Assembly (NCBI GenBank): GCA_016839845.1
Contig: JAEOTL010000345.1
Location: 1 to 64,000 of the forward strand
Direction of reading: 5' to 3'
Source of the DNA: Promethearchaeota archaeon
Lineage (GTDB): Archaea; Asgardarchaeota; Lokiarchaeia; Sigynarchaeales; SOKP01
Length of the DNA: 64,000 nt
Shown: piece after piece, positions 1-8,895 of the stretch
Layout: each line of letters opens with the position of its first letter
How positions within the stretch are numbered: position 1 is the stretch's first letter
The notes under the pieces: model-generated
Database searches by the model: none
The model's input: only the letters and a program-made list of their open reading frames with translations
What the model was told of the DNA's origin: nothing
Position numbers and translations under genes: made by a program

Positions 1-166
1 ATTGGTCAAACATTATACCACCGCTACATTTGGTCACTTTGAGATTTCTTAAATTTTGTCTAATAATCTCATGAGCAGCTGAAAACGTCATCCCGTTCCC
101 AAAACCACCAAAGAATACAAAATCATCATTATTAACAAGCTTATTTATTGCTTCTTTCATTGACAT
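1..166 (-). CDS. family I CoA-transferase, alpha subunit (partial, runs off the left edge)
   Basis: The minus strand opens with MSMKEAINKL at base 166 and stays open for 55 codons to the window edge, so only the N-terminus is visible. Seen: a short helix, then a glycine-rich segment FFGGFGNG (about residues 19-26), then AAHEIIRQ and CSGGIMFD. Family knowledge: glutaconate/acetate-type CoA-transferase alpha subunits begin with the same order, a helix leading to a GGF loop and then a HEIIRQ-like helix. These enzymes move CoA between acyl groups. The substrate cannot be told from this fragment; a beta subunit would be expected further left, outside the window. This gene is divergent from the radical SAM gene at 362. 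Confidence 0.7.
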   Translation of the reverse strand, partial: MSMKEAINKLVNNDDFVFFGGFGNGMTFSAAHEIIRQNLRNLKVTKCSGGIMFDQ

Positions 167-328
167 AACTTTATTGGAAATGTTAATCACCTTTACTTAA
201 ATGTGTGCACTATCTCATAATTTGATAATATGTACTTTACTTTTAGACCATTTAAAAATTTATACATTTAGATAAGATGCTTAAAATTCCACTTCTTGAA
301 TAAATAAATTAAAATGAAAAAGTTAAAG

Positions 329-338
329 TTTATAAAAA
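329..338 (+). promoter_or_regulatory. TATA box for the radical SAM gene
   Basis: TTTATAAAAA is centred about 29 bp before the ATG at 362. This is the spacing of an archaeal TATA element with a transcript that starts at or next to the start codon, so a leaderless mRNA is inferred. No Shine-Dalgarno sequence is needed with this arrangement. The surrounding sequence is also AT-rich, which limits certainty. Confidence 0.45.
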
Positions 339-361
339 TTATAATATAATGTGAAGAGTTT

Positions 362-1276
362 ATGAATTATGTTGTTGGAAATTTGGTTGATCCCGTCTTT
401 AGGCCCCCTTCTGAGTGGGATGCGTTATTGATCGCAATAACGAATGGATGTACCCGCAAATGCACATTCTGTTCGATGTATAGATCAAAACAGTTCTCGA
501 TTCGTAAAGATCTCAAGGAAATCAAGCAGGATATTAAAAGAGCGGGAGCTAATTATGGAAACCGAATTAGGAAGATCTTTTTCGAAGATGGAAATGCTTT
601 TGTTGTTAAACCAGAAATTCTAACTGAATTAACCGAATACGCTTATAAAATTCATCCAAATCTCAAGAAAGTTAGCTCATATGCCCATGCCAGAGATATT
701 ATAAGTAAATCTGATGAAGATTTAAAGAAACTAGCAGATGCTGGATTTACTATGGTTTATGTTGGTATAGAGAGTGGAGATGATGATGTTCTAAAAGCTT
801 GTAATAAAGGAGCAACACAAGAAGATTACGTTCTTGCGGCTCAAAAATGTTATAAAGCAGGAATTGCTTGGTCTGGTATTTTTTTATTAGGGCTTGCGGG
901 TAATGATCCTGAAAAAAGCAAAAAACATGCAATTGAATCTGCTAAATTAATTAATAGAATGGCTCCACCATCTCCAATCGAATGGTATATTTCTCCTTTA
1001 ACTTTGGGTGTGACTCCTGGAACTGAATTATGGACACAAAAATCAACAGGAGAATTCAAACCTTGTACCAGTACTGAAATACTGCAAGAATTATATATTA
1101 TGATAGAGCATACATCTGATGATTTACAGAGATGTGTCTTTAATTCAAATCATGCGTCGAATTATGTAAACTTAAAGGGAGAATTAGCAAAAGATAAAGA
1201 GCAATTCCTCCAGGTCGTTGAAGCTGCTATTAAATATCCAAAATTTCGTCGACCGGATTATCTTCGTGGATTATAG
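362..1276 (+). CDS. radical SAM protein
   Basis: A 304-residue protein. The Cx3Cx2C cluster motif CTRKCTFC (C30, C34, C37) binds the 4Fe-4S cluster that cleaves S-adenosylmethionine. A following acidic stretch FFEDGNAF and YVGIESGDDDVL fit the later strands of the radical SAM barrel, where the GIESG segment contacts SAM. No cobalamin-binding domain precedes the barrel and no Cys-rich SPASM tail follows it. The protein resembles the large COG1032-like group, whose substrates are mostly unknown. The ATG sits behind a well-spaced TATA box. Two methyltransferase genes follow on the same strand (gaps of 84 and 67 bp), so the three may act in one modification pathway; that is an inference from order only. 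Confidence 0.85.
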   Translation: MNYVVGNLVDPVFRPPSEWDALLIAITNGCTRKCTFCSMYRSKQFSIRKDLKEIKQDIKRAGANYGNRIRKIFFEDGNAFVVKPEILTELTEYAYKIHPNLKKVSSYAHARDIISKSDEDLKKLADAGFTMVYVGIESGDDDVLKACNKGATQEDYVLAAQKCYKAGIAWSGIFLLGLAGNDPEKSKKHAIESAKLINRMAPPSPIEWYISPLTLGVTPGTELWTQKSTGEFKPCTSTEILQELYIMIEHTSDDLQRCVFNSNHASNYVNLKGELAKDKEQFLQVVEAAIKYPKFRRPDYLRGL

Positions 1277-1360
1277 AATTTCTTTTTATTTTAATACGTA
1301 AACATTAATGATAAAAAGAGATACTATTTAGATCTAATAAATACATGAAAATGATGATAT

Positions 1361-2392
1361 ATGAAGGAAGTTACCTTTGAGAGCCAAGTGGCTAAGGTTG
1401 ATAATTTTTATAGAGGGTTTGCTGCAACCCATTTGATTAATCTAGGAGATAAGTTGGGACTACTTGAGCTTCTGAGTAATGAAAATAAAGGTTTAACCAT
1501 TTCAGATTTGGCTTCAGAATTAGGGCTACATGAACCATACTTAAAAATCTGGTGCCATACAGCGCTGTATTTGGGCATCCTAGATTGTGATAAAGCAGAA
1601 AGGTTCACATTCCAACCATATATGAACGAGATTTTGGGTGATAAATCTAATTTCAGAAATATGCTAGGAAGGTTTGATTCACTCGTTAATGTTTCTGGGG
1701 AAAGATTTAAAGTAGGTCCTGAATATTATAGAACTGGAGAAGTTTTAGAAGGATATAGCTCTCAACATTCAAAAATAGTAGCAAACGCAACAAAACCTTT
1801 CCACAATTATTTAAATTTCTATTTCAAGCAATTACCAAATACTAATCCAGTAAAACAAATGTTGGAAAAAGGAAGTAATTTTCTAGATGTTGGGTGTGGG
1901 AATGGAAGACTTATTATACAATTAGCGGGTATTTTTACAAATAGTCGATTTACTGGAGTTGATCCTAGTTTATTTGAAATTAATGATGTTAGAAAACATA
2001 TAGAGCAGCTAGGGTTGAAGAATCGAGTTTTTGTTGAGAATCTCGGTGGGGAAGAAATTGAATATGAGGAGGAGTTCGAAATTGCATGTATGACAATAGT
2101 TTTTCATGAAATTCATCCTAGCGTCCGTTTTAAAGCATTAGAGAATATATATAAGGCTTTAAAAAAAGGCGGATATCTTATTATCTTCGATTTTTCTTAT
2201 CCAGAGCGTATTGATGATTTCAAAAACCCAAATTATGGTTCAGCAATAATTCATCAATTTAACGAGACTATCCTAGGAGTAGAGTTTCTCACTCTTAAGG
2301 AACAGAATGAAATGATCTCAAAAGTTGGATTTGAGAATATTCAGAGGGTGAAAATGGGGCAAATTGAAATAATTAATGCGATGAAATTATAG
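1361..2392 (+). CDS. class I SAM-dependent methyltransferase with N-terminal winged helix
   Basis: A 343-residue protein with the layout of O-methyltransferases of the AdoMet_MTases/dimerisation-domain type. Residues about 20-80 form a helix-turn-helix-like region (SDLASELGL) as in the dimerisation domain of hydroxyneurobiosynthesis-type methyltransferases. Motif I is LDVGCGNGRL at about 175-184, followed by the acidic end of strand 2 (FTGVDPS). VFHEIHPSVR is in the usual place of motif IV. SAM binding is well supported; the acceptor is unknown. It follows the radical SAM gene and precedes a second methyltransferase. Confidence 0.85.
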   Translation: MKEVTFESQVAKVDNFYRGFAATHLINLGDKLGLLELLSNENKGLTISDLASELGLHEPYLKIWCHTALYLGILDCDKAERFTFQPYMNEILGDKSNFRNMLGRFDSLVNVSGERFKVGPEYYRTGEVLEGYSSQHSKIVANATKPFHNYLNFYFKQLPNTNPVKQMLEKGSNFLDVGCGNGRLIIQLAGIFTNSRFTGVDPSLFEINDVRKHIEQLGLKNRVFVENLGGEEIEYEEEFEIACMTIVFHEIHPSVRFKALENIYKALKKGGYLIIFDFSYPERIDDFKNPNYGSAIIHQFNETILGVEFLTLKEQNEMISKVGFENIQRVKMGQIEIINAMKL

Positions 2393-2459
2393 AAAAAAAT
2401 AATATTTGAAGGGAATAATATTACTTTAAAAAATTTCTTAATTTTGATGATACCCAAAA

Positions 2460-3197
2460 ATGCCACTTTATGAGCCAAATGAATATTATAAGGTTTTGAG
2501 TAAATATTGGGATAAGATTTATAAAGATAAAACTCCTTACCAGCAAGCCTTCAATTTCATTGAAACCATCAGACAAAAAGAAGGATTACCTAAAGAAATT
2601 GCTGATGTTGCATGTGGGACAGGTATTCTTCTCAAAATTTTTGAACAGGCTGGATATGAGATAATTGGGTCCGACCTAAGTTCAGAAATGCTTAATCAAG
2701 CCAAACTAAAAATTTCGGGCAAAAAACTCCTTCAAGAGTCATATGAAGAAGTTTGTCTCCCTAAACAATTCTCCATGATTGTGAGTTTTTTCAACTCTTT
2801 TGCTTATTGTCAAGACCGAATAGCACTTTCTGAGGTTTTAAATCATCTTAGAAGTCAACTAACACCAGATGGTTTGGTTTTTTTCGATTTATTTACAACA
2901 GATAAATCAAAAGAAATTTTTCATGCCAATTCATTCAGCATTGATAACAACATTCATCTATCCCGAACTTTTTTAGGTTATCCCAAAGAAAACAATACCT
3001 TTCACTCTTATTATGTTTTTACTGTTTTTGAGAATCGTCAACCTCAAACCTTTACAACTGAAAGTATAAGAGGTATCTTCACCGAGGGAGATGTAAGGTG
3101 GGCAATTGATACAGCAGGATTCGATTTATACTATACTGGATCAGGGCTAGGATTTTCTGATACAAGAACTTTCGTGGGAAAAAAAATAACTGAATAA
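2460..3197 (+). CDS. class I SAM-dependent methyltransferase
   Basis: A 245-residue compact methyltransferase. Motif I is ADVACGTGIL (about 48-57), then the strand-2 acidic residue in IIGSDLSSEML, and FNSFAY in the motif IV position. There is no extra N-terminal domain. This is the common small-molecule methyltransferase fold (Methyltransf_25-like); the substrate is not predictable. It is the third gene of a same-strand run starting at 362 and is convergent with the 3-hydroxyacyl-CoA dehydrogenase gene. Confidence 0.8.
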   Translation: MPLYEPNEYYKVLSKYWDKIYKDKTPYQQAFNFIETIRQKEGLPKEIADVACGTGILLKIFEQAGYEIIGSDLSSEMLNQAKLKISGKKLLQESYEEVCLPKQFSMIVSFFNSFAYCQDRIALSEVLNHLRSQLTPDGLVFFDLFTTDKSKEIFHANSFSIDNNIHLSRTFLGYPKENNTFHSYYVFTVFENRQPQTFTTESIRGIFTEGDVRWAIDTAGFDLYYTGSGLGFSDTRTFVGKKITE

Positions 3198-3246
3198 TTC
3201 AATGATTTTAAAAAAAATTAGAGGTATTTGAATAAAAAAATATATT

Positions 3247-4152
3247 TTATTTTAAAAAATCTGGATCTTTATACTCCGGATTTGGGTATTTATAGAATCC
3301 TTGACCGGTTTTTCTACCAAGATGTCCCTTATCAATAAAATTAGTTTTAAGATACTGATATATTGCCATTGCTTGTTTATCTCCAGAGGATAGTGCATAC
3401 TTCTCTCGCATCTCCCATCCTACATCTAAACCATTGCTATCCATAATTCCAAAAATCCCGATTCCAATTTTCATGTTTTTCATCCAACATTTATCAACTT
3501 GGTGAGGTGTAGCGACTCCATTTGCAACTAATTCAAGTGCTCTACCCATTAATCCTCCTAACAATGAATTTATTATATATCCAGGCTGCTCCTTCTCGAG
3601 TATGATAGGTACTAATCCAATATTCCTGCAAAATTCAATTGATACTTCGAGTATCTCTTTTGATGTTCCAGGATGTCCCATTACATCTACCGTTTCAGTA
3701 ATAAACACCGGGTTATTAAAGTGTAAAGCCAAAAACTTTTCAGGACGCCCTGTGCTTTCAGCTAACAATGATGGTAAAAGAGTTGAGGTATTCGTAGTAA
3801 AAATTGTTCGTTCAGGGCACAATTGATTAAATTTCTCGTATAATTCCTTTTTTAAAGAAGGGACTTCGGGAACTGATTCTGAAAGTATATCAGCATCCTT
3901 TGCAGCATCTGCAGGATCGTTCGTCGTATAGATTCTTTTCAGTGTTTCATCGGCTTCTTGTCTAGTCAATACTTCACGTCTCACAATCCAATCAACTCGT
4001 TTATTAATATCTTCCCAAACTATATCGTTTTTCGCTGGATTTCTAACAAAGATACTGACTTGATATCCGTGCATTGCCGATTGTATACCTATCTGTACGC
4101 CCATCGTCCCTGATCCTAATATCATAACGCGTTTTATATCATCTATTTTCAT
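3247..4152 (-). CDS. 3-hydroxyacyl-CoA dehydrogenase (3-hydroxybutyryl-CoA dehydrogenase-like)
   Basis: A 301-residue protein, close to the usual length of single-function 3-hydroxybutyryl-CoA dehydrogenase. The N-terminal Rossmann fold shows GSGTMG (13-18) for NAD. LHFNNPVFITETVDV holds the conserved His-Asn-Pro of the active site. The C-terminal helical dimerisation domain includes DVGWEMREKY and ends with GRKTGQGFYKY, the family's terminal signature. It oxidises the 3-hydroxyl of an acyl-CoA in beta-oxidation, or reduces it in the reverse direction. The start ATG at 4152 leaves a 213-bp divergent spacer to the VOC gene at 4366. With the crotonase, MaoC and CoA-transferase genes in this window it supports acyl-CoA metabolism. 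Confidence 0.9.
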   Translation of the reverse strand: MKIDDIKRVMILGSGTMGVQIGIQSAMHGYQVSIFVRNPAKNDIVWEDINKRVDWIVRREVLTRQEADETLKRIYTTNDPADAAKDADILSESVPEVPSLKKELYEKFNQLCPERTIFTTNTSTLLPSLLAESTGRPEKFLALHFNNPVFITETVDVMGHPGTSKEILEVSIEFCRNIGLVPIILEKEQPGYIINSLLGGLMGRALELVANGVATPHQVDKCWMKNMKIGIGIFGIMDSNGLDVGWEMREKYALSSGDKQAMAIYQYLKTNFIDKGHLGRKTGQGFYKYPNPEYKDPDFLK

Positions 4153-4365
4153 TTTTTCATCAAATTCATTTTATTTAATAATAATAAAGAAATTAAATTC
4201 CTATTCTGTAAAAATATTCTTATTACATAATTTAAGAATTCACCCATAATATCACTCTAAGAATCCAAATAGTTTAGATGTAATTAATTGAATATTTTAA
4301 AAAGATTAAAAAATAGCTAGATATTTAACTGTTTAATTTTAAAAATTAGTTAGATTGATATACAC

Positions 4366-5379
4366 ATGACTGTCGATTTTTTAGATTTAGTTCATATTGA
4401 AATATCTGTTCCTGATGCCGAAGAAGCATATCAGATACTTCATAATGTGTTTGGAGCTGAGAAGGTACAAGAAGAATTTGCAGGTTTCCTAGATGGTGAA
4501 TATAATAAAGTTATTCACGTCGGTCTTGGTGATGTAGTCTTACAATTTATTGAACCATTAGCTGAAGGGAGTTCATGGGACATCCAGTTGAAGACTAAAG
4601 GTCCTGGGGTTCATAATTTGACATTTGGGGTAGAAAGTGCTGAAGAGGTCGCGAAAGAGATGGAAAGATTAGGCGGTATAAAACCTCTCTTTACTTTTAA
4701 TCTAGATTGGGGTAGTATGATACCTGCTGAGCTTCTAAATTCTGAAGCAGGAAAAGTCTTCATGATGGATTCAATGGGACAGCTGGGATTTCATCTGGAA
4801 TTCGGTGATAACCCTTTTAAGGGAGATCTTAATGCTTTACCTCGACCCCGTTATGCAACGGGTCATGATGAATTAATCGGGACTGTTTCCCCAATGATGC
4901 ATATTGAATTAGTAACACTTGATCTTGAGAAAACTTATCATTTATTAAATAAAGTCTTTGGATCCGAAAAAGTGGAAGTTGAGTTTGCAAACTTTTTAAG
5001 CACTCCTTTCATGCCAATCATCCATATAAATTTAAGTAATGTTGTGCTCCAATATTGTCAACCTAAGGTAAAATTAGATAAATCCCCTATGGGAAGTTGG
5101 TTTAATCTCTTGGAGAAAAATGGACCCTACGTTCACAACATTACATGGGTGGCAAATGATATTGATGATGTCGTTAACAAGTTCAAGGACGAGGATATAG
5201 AACCTCTGTTTACATTCAGCCCACTATGGAACAAACTTAGTGAAGATATGAGGTCTGATGTAAAACCAGTTCATATGATGAATACTATGGATAAATTGGG
5301 ATTTTATATGGAACTTGGAGAAATCCCCTCTGAAAAAGAGCGTAGAGCATTTTCGGAATTATTGTATATAGATTTATAA
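4366..5379 (+). CDS. double VOC-domain protein (glyoxalase / methylmalonyl-CoA epimerase-like)
   Basis: A 337-residue protein made of two vicinal-oxygen-chelate modules. Module 1 (about 8-145) starts DLVHIEISVPDAEEAYQIL and module 2 (about 182-325) starts MMHIELVTLDLEKTYHLL. Each has a His near its first strand, GPGVHNLTF or GPYVHNITW in the middle, and a Glu in the last strand (GFHLEFGD, GFYMELGE), the metal-ligand pattern of this superfamily. Methylmalonyl-CoA epimerases are usually one module; a fused pair fits other VOC enzymes too. The function is therefore open, but the neighbouring hydroxyacyl-CoA dehydrogenase makes a CoA-ester role reasonable. A TATA-like TTTTAAAA lies about 28 bp before the ATG. 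Confidence 0.75.
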   Translation: MTVDFLDLVHIEISVPDAEEAYQILHNVFGAEKVQEEFAGFLDGEYNKVIHVGLGDVVLQFIEPLAEGSSWDIQLKTKGPGVHNLTFGVESAEEVAKEMERLGGIKPLFTFNLDWGSMIPAELLNSEAGKVFMMDSMGQLGFHLEFGDNPFKGDLNALPRPRYATGHDELIGTVSPMMHIELVTLDLEKTYHLLNKVFGSEKVEVEFANFLSTPFMPIIHINLSNVVLQYCQPKVKLDKSPMGSWFNLLEKNGPYVHNITWVANDIDDVVNKFKDEDIEPLFTFSPLWNKLSEDMRSDVKPVHMMNTMDKLGFYMELGEIPSEKERRAFSELLYIDL

Positions 5380-5410
5380 AAAGAGATATAAAGAGGAGAA
5401 AAGAATAAAA

Positions 5411-5812
5411 ATGATATTCCAAATATTTAATGAAGATTGGCTTCAATCTCTCGATAGTATCGAAGAGGTTATGTGGTTTTTAATTCTTTACCTTATTTTA
5501 CTTATAGTAATGGCGATCTTCTTGAAAATAGCTTTAAGTTTCTTCGGAAAAGCGACACATACGATGTTTGGACAAGTGATTTTTACCTCGTTTCTAATAA
5601 CAGTGATTTTTGCCGTGGTGTTCCTCTTTTTAGGAGACTGGCTAGCATGGGTGGTTATATTAGTTCTAACATGGATTATCATTAGCATCCGTCATAACAC
5701 TGGGTTTGGATACGCAATCTTGGTTACTGTTGTAGCATTTGTTCTTTATGTTATAGTCGCATTAATAATTGGCTGGATCTTCAACATAACTTTAATCGTA
5801 TTGCCCTTCTAA
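5411..5812 (+). CDS. small membrane protein, four transmembrane segments
   Basis: A 133-residue protein not recognised as a named family. Four hydrophobic segments lie at about 20-40, 52-72, 75-92 and 99-125. There is no signal peptide cleavage motif and no Cys or His cluster. It starts 31 bp after the VOC gene, with GAGGAGA about 10 bp before its ATG, so it is probably co-transcribed. The polar N-terminus (NEDWLQSLDSIEEV) would be outside the membrane. No function is proposed. Confidence 0.6.
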   Translation: MIFQIFNEDWLQSLDSIEEVMWFLILYLILLIVMAIFLKIALSFFGKATHTMFGQVIFTSFLITVIFAVVFLFLGDWLAWVVILVLTWIIISIRHNTGFGYAILVTVVAFVLYVIVALIIGWIFNITLIVLPF

Positions 5813-5916
5813 TCTATTTTTTCTTATTTTTTTAAATCTTTTCCATTAGACAATTTAATTTATCAATATCTTTTACTTTATTAGTTAATAATAACAAATT
5901 ATATAGAATCTTTATT

Positions 5917-6324
5917 GTGATCCAAACTAAAACCTGGCTGAACTTTCTTGCCACAATAAATGTAATCATCTTTTCCTCAATTTGGATATGGACAATCATT
6001 AACGATGAATTTTTGGCTATTCTTCCCACAAGGTATTACCATTATATCTTTCTTATTTCATCCTTGTTAATTTATATTGGTCGAATAGGTGTGGCGACCG
6101 CGTTACAAAGTTTAGGATGTTTTATTCACGGAATAACTGCTTTTATGCAAATCGGTATAGGAATGGCTTTTTCCAGCCAAAATTTCTGGGAAAATTTAGT
6201 AAATTCTCCCTTTACCACCTTGGAGCTTTTTTCATTTTTAGGATATATGGTTGTTGCTGCTGGACTTCTTATAATAGAGTATTTAAGATACAATGCTAAA
6301 AAAAACCCAGAACCCATTTCCTGA
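5917..6324 (+). CDS. small membrane protein, four transmembrane segments
   Basis: A 135-residue protein of unknown family. It has four hydrophobic stretches (about 5-27, 38-60, 65-85 and 100-120) and ends with a Lys/Asn-rich cytosolic tail. The start is a GTG at 5917; no ATG lies before the first membrane segment. It is preceded by an AT-rich 104-bp spacer and followed by the sulfatase gene 72 bp later. Transmembrane content makes it likely real, but the start is uncertain. Confidence 0.5.
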   Translation: MIQTKTWLNFLATINVIIFSSIWIWTIINDEFLAILPTRYYHYIFLISSLLIYIGRIGVATALQSLGCFIHGITAFMQIGIGMAFSSQNFWENLVNSPFTTLELFSFLGYMVVAAGLLIIEYLRYNAKKNPEPIS

Positions 6325-6396
6325 TTAATATAGAAGAAGGTATTTTTAGATTTTTGAATAAAGAATTTTTAAATCCTTTTAGGAGTTTATTATATT

Positions 6397-7923
6397 ATGG
6401 ATAACAAACCGCATATTATCATTTTTAACGTTGATCAATGGCGTTCTGATGTATTAGGACATCTGGGGAACACCGCAGCAAAAACTCCCAATCTCGATAA
6501 ACTTGTTGAGGAAGATGCTGTTTCTTTTCGTAATGCTTTTTGCCAAAATCCCGTTTGTACCCCAAGCCGATGCAGTTTTATGACCGGGTGGTATCCTCAT
6601 GTCAGGGGACATCGAACGATGTACCATATGCTGCATTTGGATCATAACGAACCAAATTTACTTGAAGTTCTTAGGGATAATGGTTATTTCACGTGGTGGG
6701 GTGGTAGAAACGATCTAATTCCTGCTCAAGAAAACTTAAGGGATCATTGTGATATTTATTTTTGGCCTTCAAGAGAAGACCTTAAGCGTTGGGGTCATAG
6801 ATGGCAACCTAATTTACATATTTCGAATCAATGGCGAGGTAGTCCTGATGGTGATAATTATTATAGTTTTTTTGCAGGTAAGTTAGATACAAAGGGTGAT
6901 GATATCTATTTTGATTTTGATTGGGCCATTATGTTAGGCGCAATCGATTTTATCAAGACATATGAAGGAGAGAAACCTCTTTGCATGTACATTGCTCTTG
7001 CTCATCCACATCCGCCATATGGCATTGAAGAGCCATGGTACAGCATGATCGATCGCAAAAAATTACCACCACGAATCCAAGCTCCAAAAGATTGGTCAAA
7101 AAAACCTTCTCTCTTAAAGGGTATCTACGATAAGCAGAACTTAAAAAAATGGACTGAAGATCGTTGGAATGAGCTTCGAGCAACGTATTATGGAATGTGT
7201 GCTCGTCTTGACCACCAAATTGGCTTGGTACTTGAAGAGCTTAAAAAAAGAGATTTCTATAACGACAGTGGAATTTTTCTATTCTCGGATCATGGTGATT
7301 TTACCGGAGATTATGGTTTGGTTGAGAAGACCCAAAACACATTTGAAGATTGTCTTTCCAGAGTACCTTTTATTATTAAACCTCCTATAAGTATTAAAGC
7401 TAAACCGCGAGTTTCTGATGCATTGGTTGAATTAGTTGACTTTTCTGAAACAGTTTATGCTTTGACAGATATAACTCCAAATTATTCCCGATTTGGTCGA
7501 AGTTTAATCCCATTACTCCAGGGTGAAACTGAAAGTCATCGAGATGCTGTATTCTGTGAAGGAGGGAGACTCTACGGTGAAAGACATGCGATGGAGCTCG
7601 AATCTACATCCACATTAACTCCTGAAGGTCTTTATTGGCCTCGAGTGGGGCTTCAAATAACTGATGATGGTCCCTATCATAGCAAAGCTACTATGTGCCG
7701 AACAAAAAATTTCAAATATGTTCGACGTTTGTATGAGATTGATGAACTTTACGATTTAAAAAATGATCCCAGTGAAATAGATAACCTCATCGACGATCCA
7801 AAATATAAAGATACTCTTATCACACTGAGAGAGAGAATGCTAGAATGGTATCAGGCTACTTGTGATGTGGTTCCTTATGAGATTGATTGGAGATTCAGAC
7901 AAAGAGTAGAAAAAAAAGATTAA
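6397..7923 (+). CDS. type I sulfatase family hydrolase
   Basis: A 508-residue alkaline-phosphatase-superfamily sulfatase. The active-site signature CTPSR (54-58), inside PVCTPSRCSFMTG, places a Cys that must be oxidised to formylglycine. Metal ligands are visible as NVDQWRSD near the N-terminus and FSDHGDFTGDYG near residue 310. It should cleave sulfate esters; choline sulfatase-like and sugar sulfatases share this layout. There is no signal peptide, so the enzyme looks cytosolic. Cys-type sulfatases in anaerobes need the radical SAM maturase anSME; neither radical SAM protein in this window has the SPASM tail of that enzyme. The gene is convergent with the haloalkane dehalogenase, 9 bp away. 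A phosphonate monoester hydrolase activity is an alternative in this family. Confidence 0.88.
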   Translation: MDNKPHIIIFNVDQWRSDVLGHLGNTAAKTPNLDKLVEEDAVSFRNAFCQNPVCTPSRCSFMTGWYPHVRGHRTMYHMLHLDHNEPNLLEVLRDNGYFTWWGGRNDLIPAQENLRDHCDIYFWPSREDLKRWGHRWQPNLHISNQWRGSPDGDNYYSFFAGKLDTKGDDIYFDFDWAIMLGAIDFIKTYEGEKPLCMYIALAHPHPPYGIEEPWYSMIDRKKLPPRIQAPKDWSKKPSLLKGIYDKQNLKKWTEDRWNELRATYYGMCARLDHQIGLVLEELKKRDFYNDSGIFLFSDHGDFTGDYGLVEKTQNTFEDCLSRVPFIIKPPISIKAKPRVSDALVELVDFSETVYALTDITPNYSRFGRSLIPLLQGETESHRDAVFCEGGRLYGERHAMELESTSTLTPEGLYWPRVGLQITDDGPYHSKATMCRTKNFKYVRRLYEIDELYDLKNDPSEIDNLIDDPKYKDTLITLRERMLEWYQATCDVVPYEIDWRFRQRVEKKD

Positions 7924-7932
7924 AAAAATAAT

Positions 7933-8838
7933 TCATAAAGGATTATTTTTAATGAATTCTATCATGAGATTAGCTAGTTCTGGTCCTTTGTCTTCTTGTA
8001 CAAAATGGGCTGCATTTTTTATTGTAGTATGATTTTGATCCTTCGCTCCAGGAATATTCTTCTGCCAAAATCTATCTCCTCCACGGGTCACTGGATCGGA
8101 GTCAGCAAAAGCAGTAAGAAATGGTTTTTCCCATTTCAGAAATTCCTCACTTGCTTTTTTATTAGCTTCATGCTCAGGATCATCTGTACTGATTGGCACC
8201 AATGATGGTAAAATTCTTGCTCCTGCTTTGTAACTATCATCAGGAAAGGGAGCATCATAACCAGCCATTACCTCCTTTGTTAGATTTGTGGTGGTCACGC
8301 CTTGAATCAACCGACCAACGTCAAAAGCAGGTGATTCTCTGGAAAACTTTCTCCATGTCAAAAAAGCATCAGTCATTCCTTGTTCTCCTGTAGGTAATCC
8401 TCCGTTTGACAAGACAATTCGACTAAATCGATCTTGGTTTTCTATAGCAACCCTAAGTCCGATTAATGACCCCCAATCTTGACAGAACAAGGTTATCCTT
8501 TTAAGATCGAGTTCCTTCACAAGGGAGTTCATCCATTTTACATGTTTAGCATAAGTATGATCTTCCTTTAGAGTAGGCTTATCGGAACGTCCAAAACCAA
8601 CCAAATCAGGTGCAACAGTTCTGAATCCTGCTTTTACGAGAATGGGAATCATATGGCGATAGAGAAAACTCCATGAGGGTTCACCATGCATAAGCAACAT
8701 AACTTCCGCATCCTTGGGACCTTCATCAATATAATGAATTCTAATCTTATCAACCTCAAAATAATTAGGTTCAAAAGGAAAATCGGGGAGATTTTCAAAC
8801 CTTTCATCCGGTGTACGCAATAATTCCATTTTTTCCAT
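7933..8838 (-). CDS. haloalkane dehalogenase (HLD-I type alpha/beta hydrolase)
   Basis: A 301-residue protein with the HLD-I pattern. The oxyanion motif is HGEPSW (51-56). The nucleophile is an Asp in FCQDWGS (D121), followed by the halide-binding Trp W122. The second acid is D248 in FADSDPV, and the base is H278 in AAHFVQED. Ser-type esterases would have Ser at 121. The cap region contains APFPDDSYKAG, also typical of this group. The enzyme would convert halogenated alkanes to alcohols plus halide. The position of the second halide-stabilising residue in the cap is not obvious, so the substrate may differ from classical ones. It is convergent with the sulfatase and codirectional with the MBL gene upstream. 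Confidence 0.85.
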   Translation of the reverse strand: MEKMELLRTPDERFENLPDFPFEPNYFEVDKIRIHYIDEGPKDAEVMLLMHGEPSWSFLYRHMIPILVKAGFRTVAPDLVGFGRSDKPTLKEDHTYAKHVKWMNSLVKELDLKRITLFCQDWGSLIGLRVAIENQDRFSRIVLSNGGLPTGEQGMTDAFLTWRKFSRESPAFDVGRLIQGVTTTNLTKEVMAGYDAPFPDDSYKAGARILPSLVPISTDDPEHEANKKASEEFLKWEKPFLTAFADSDPVTRGGDRFWQKNIPGAKDQNHTTIKNAAHFVQEDKGPELANLMIEFIKNNPL

Positions 8839-8895
8839 CCTTTTACTTATATATTTTTAATATTATTTACAATTAAGAGTTAGATATAGATTTTA

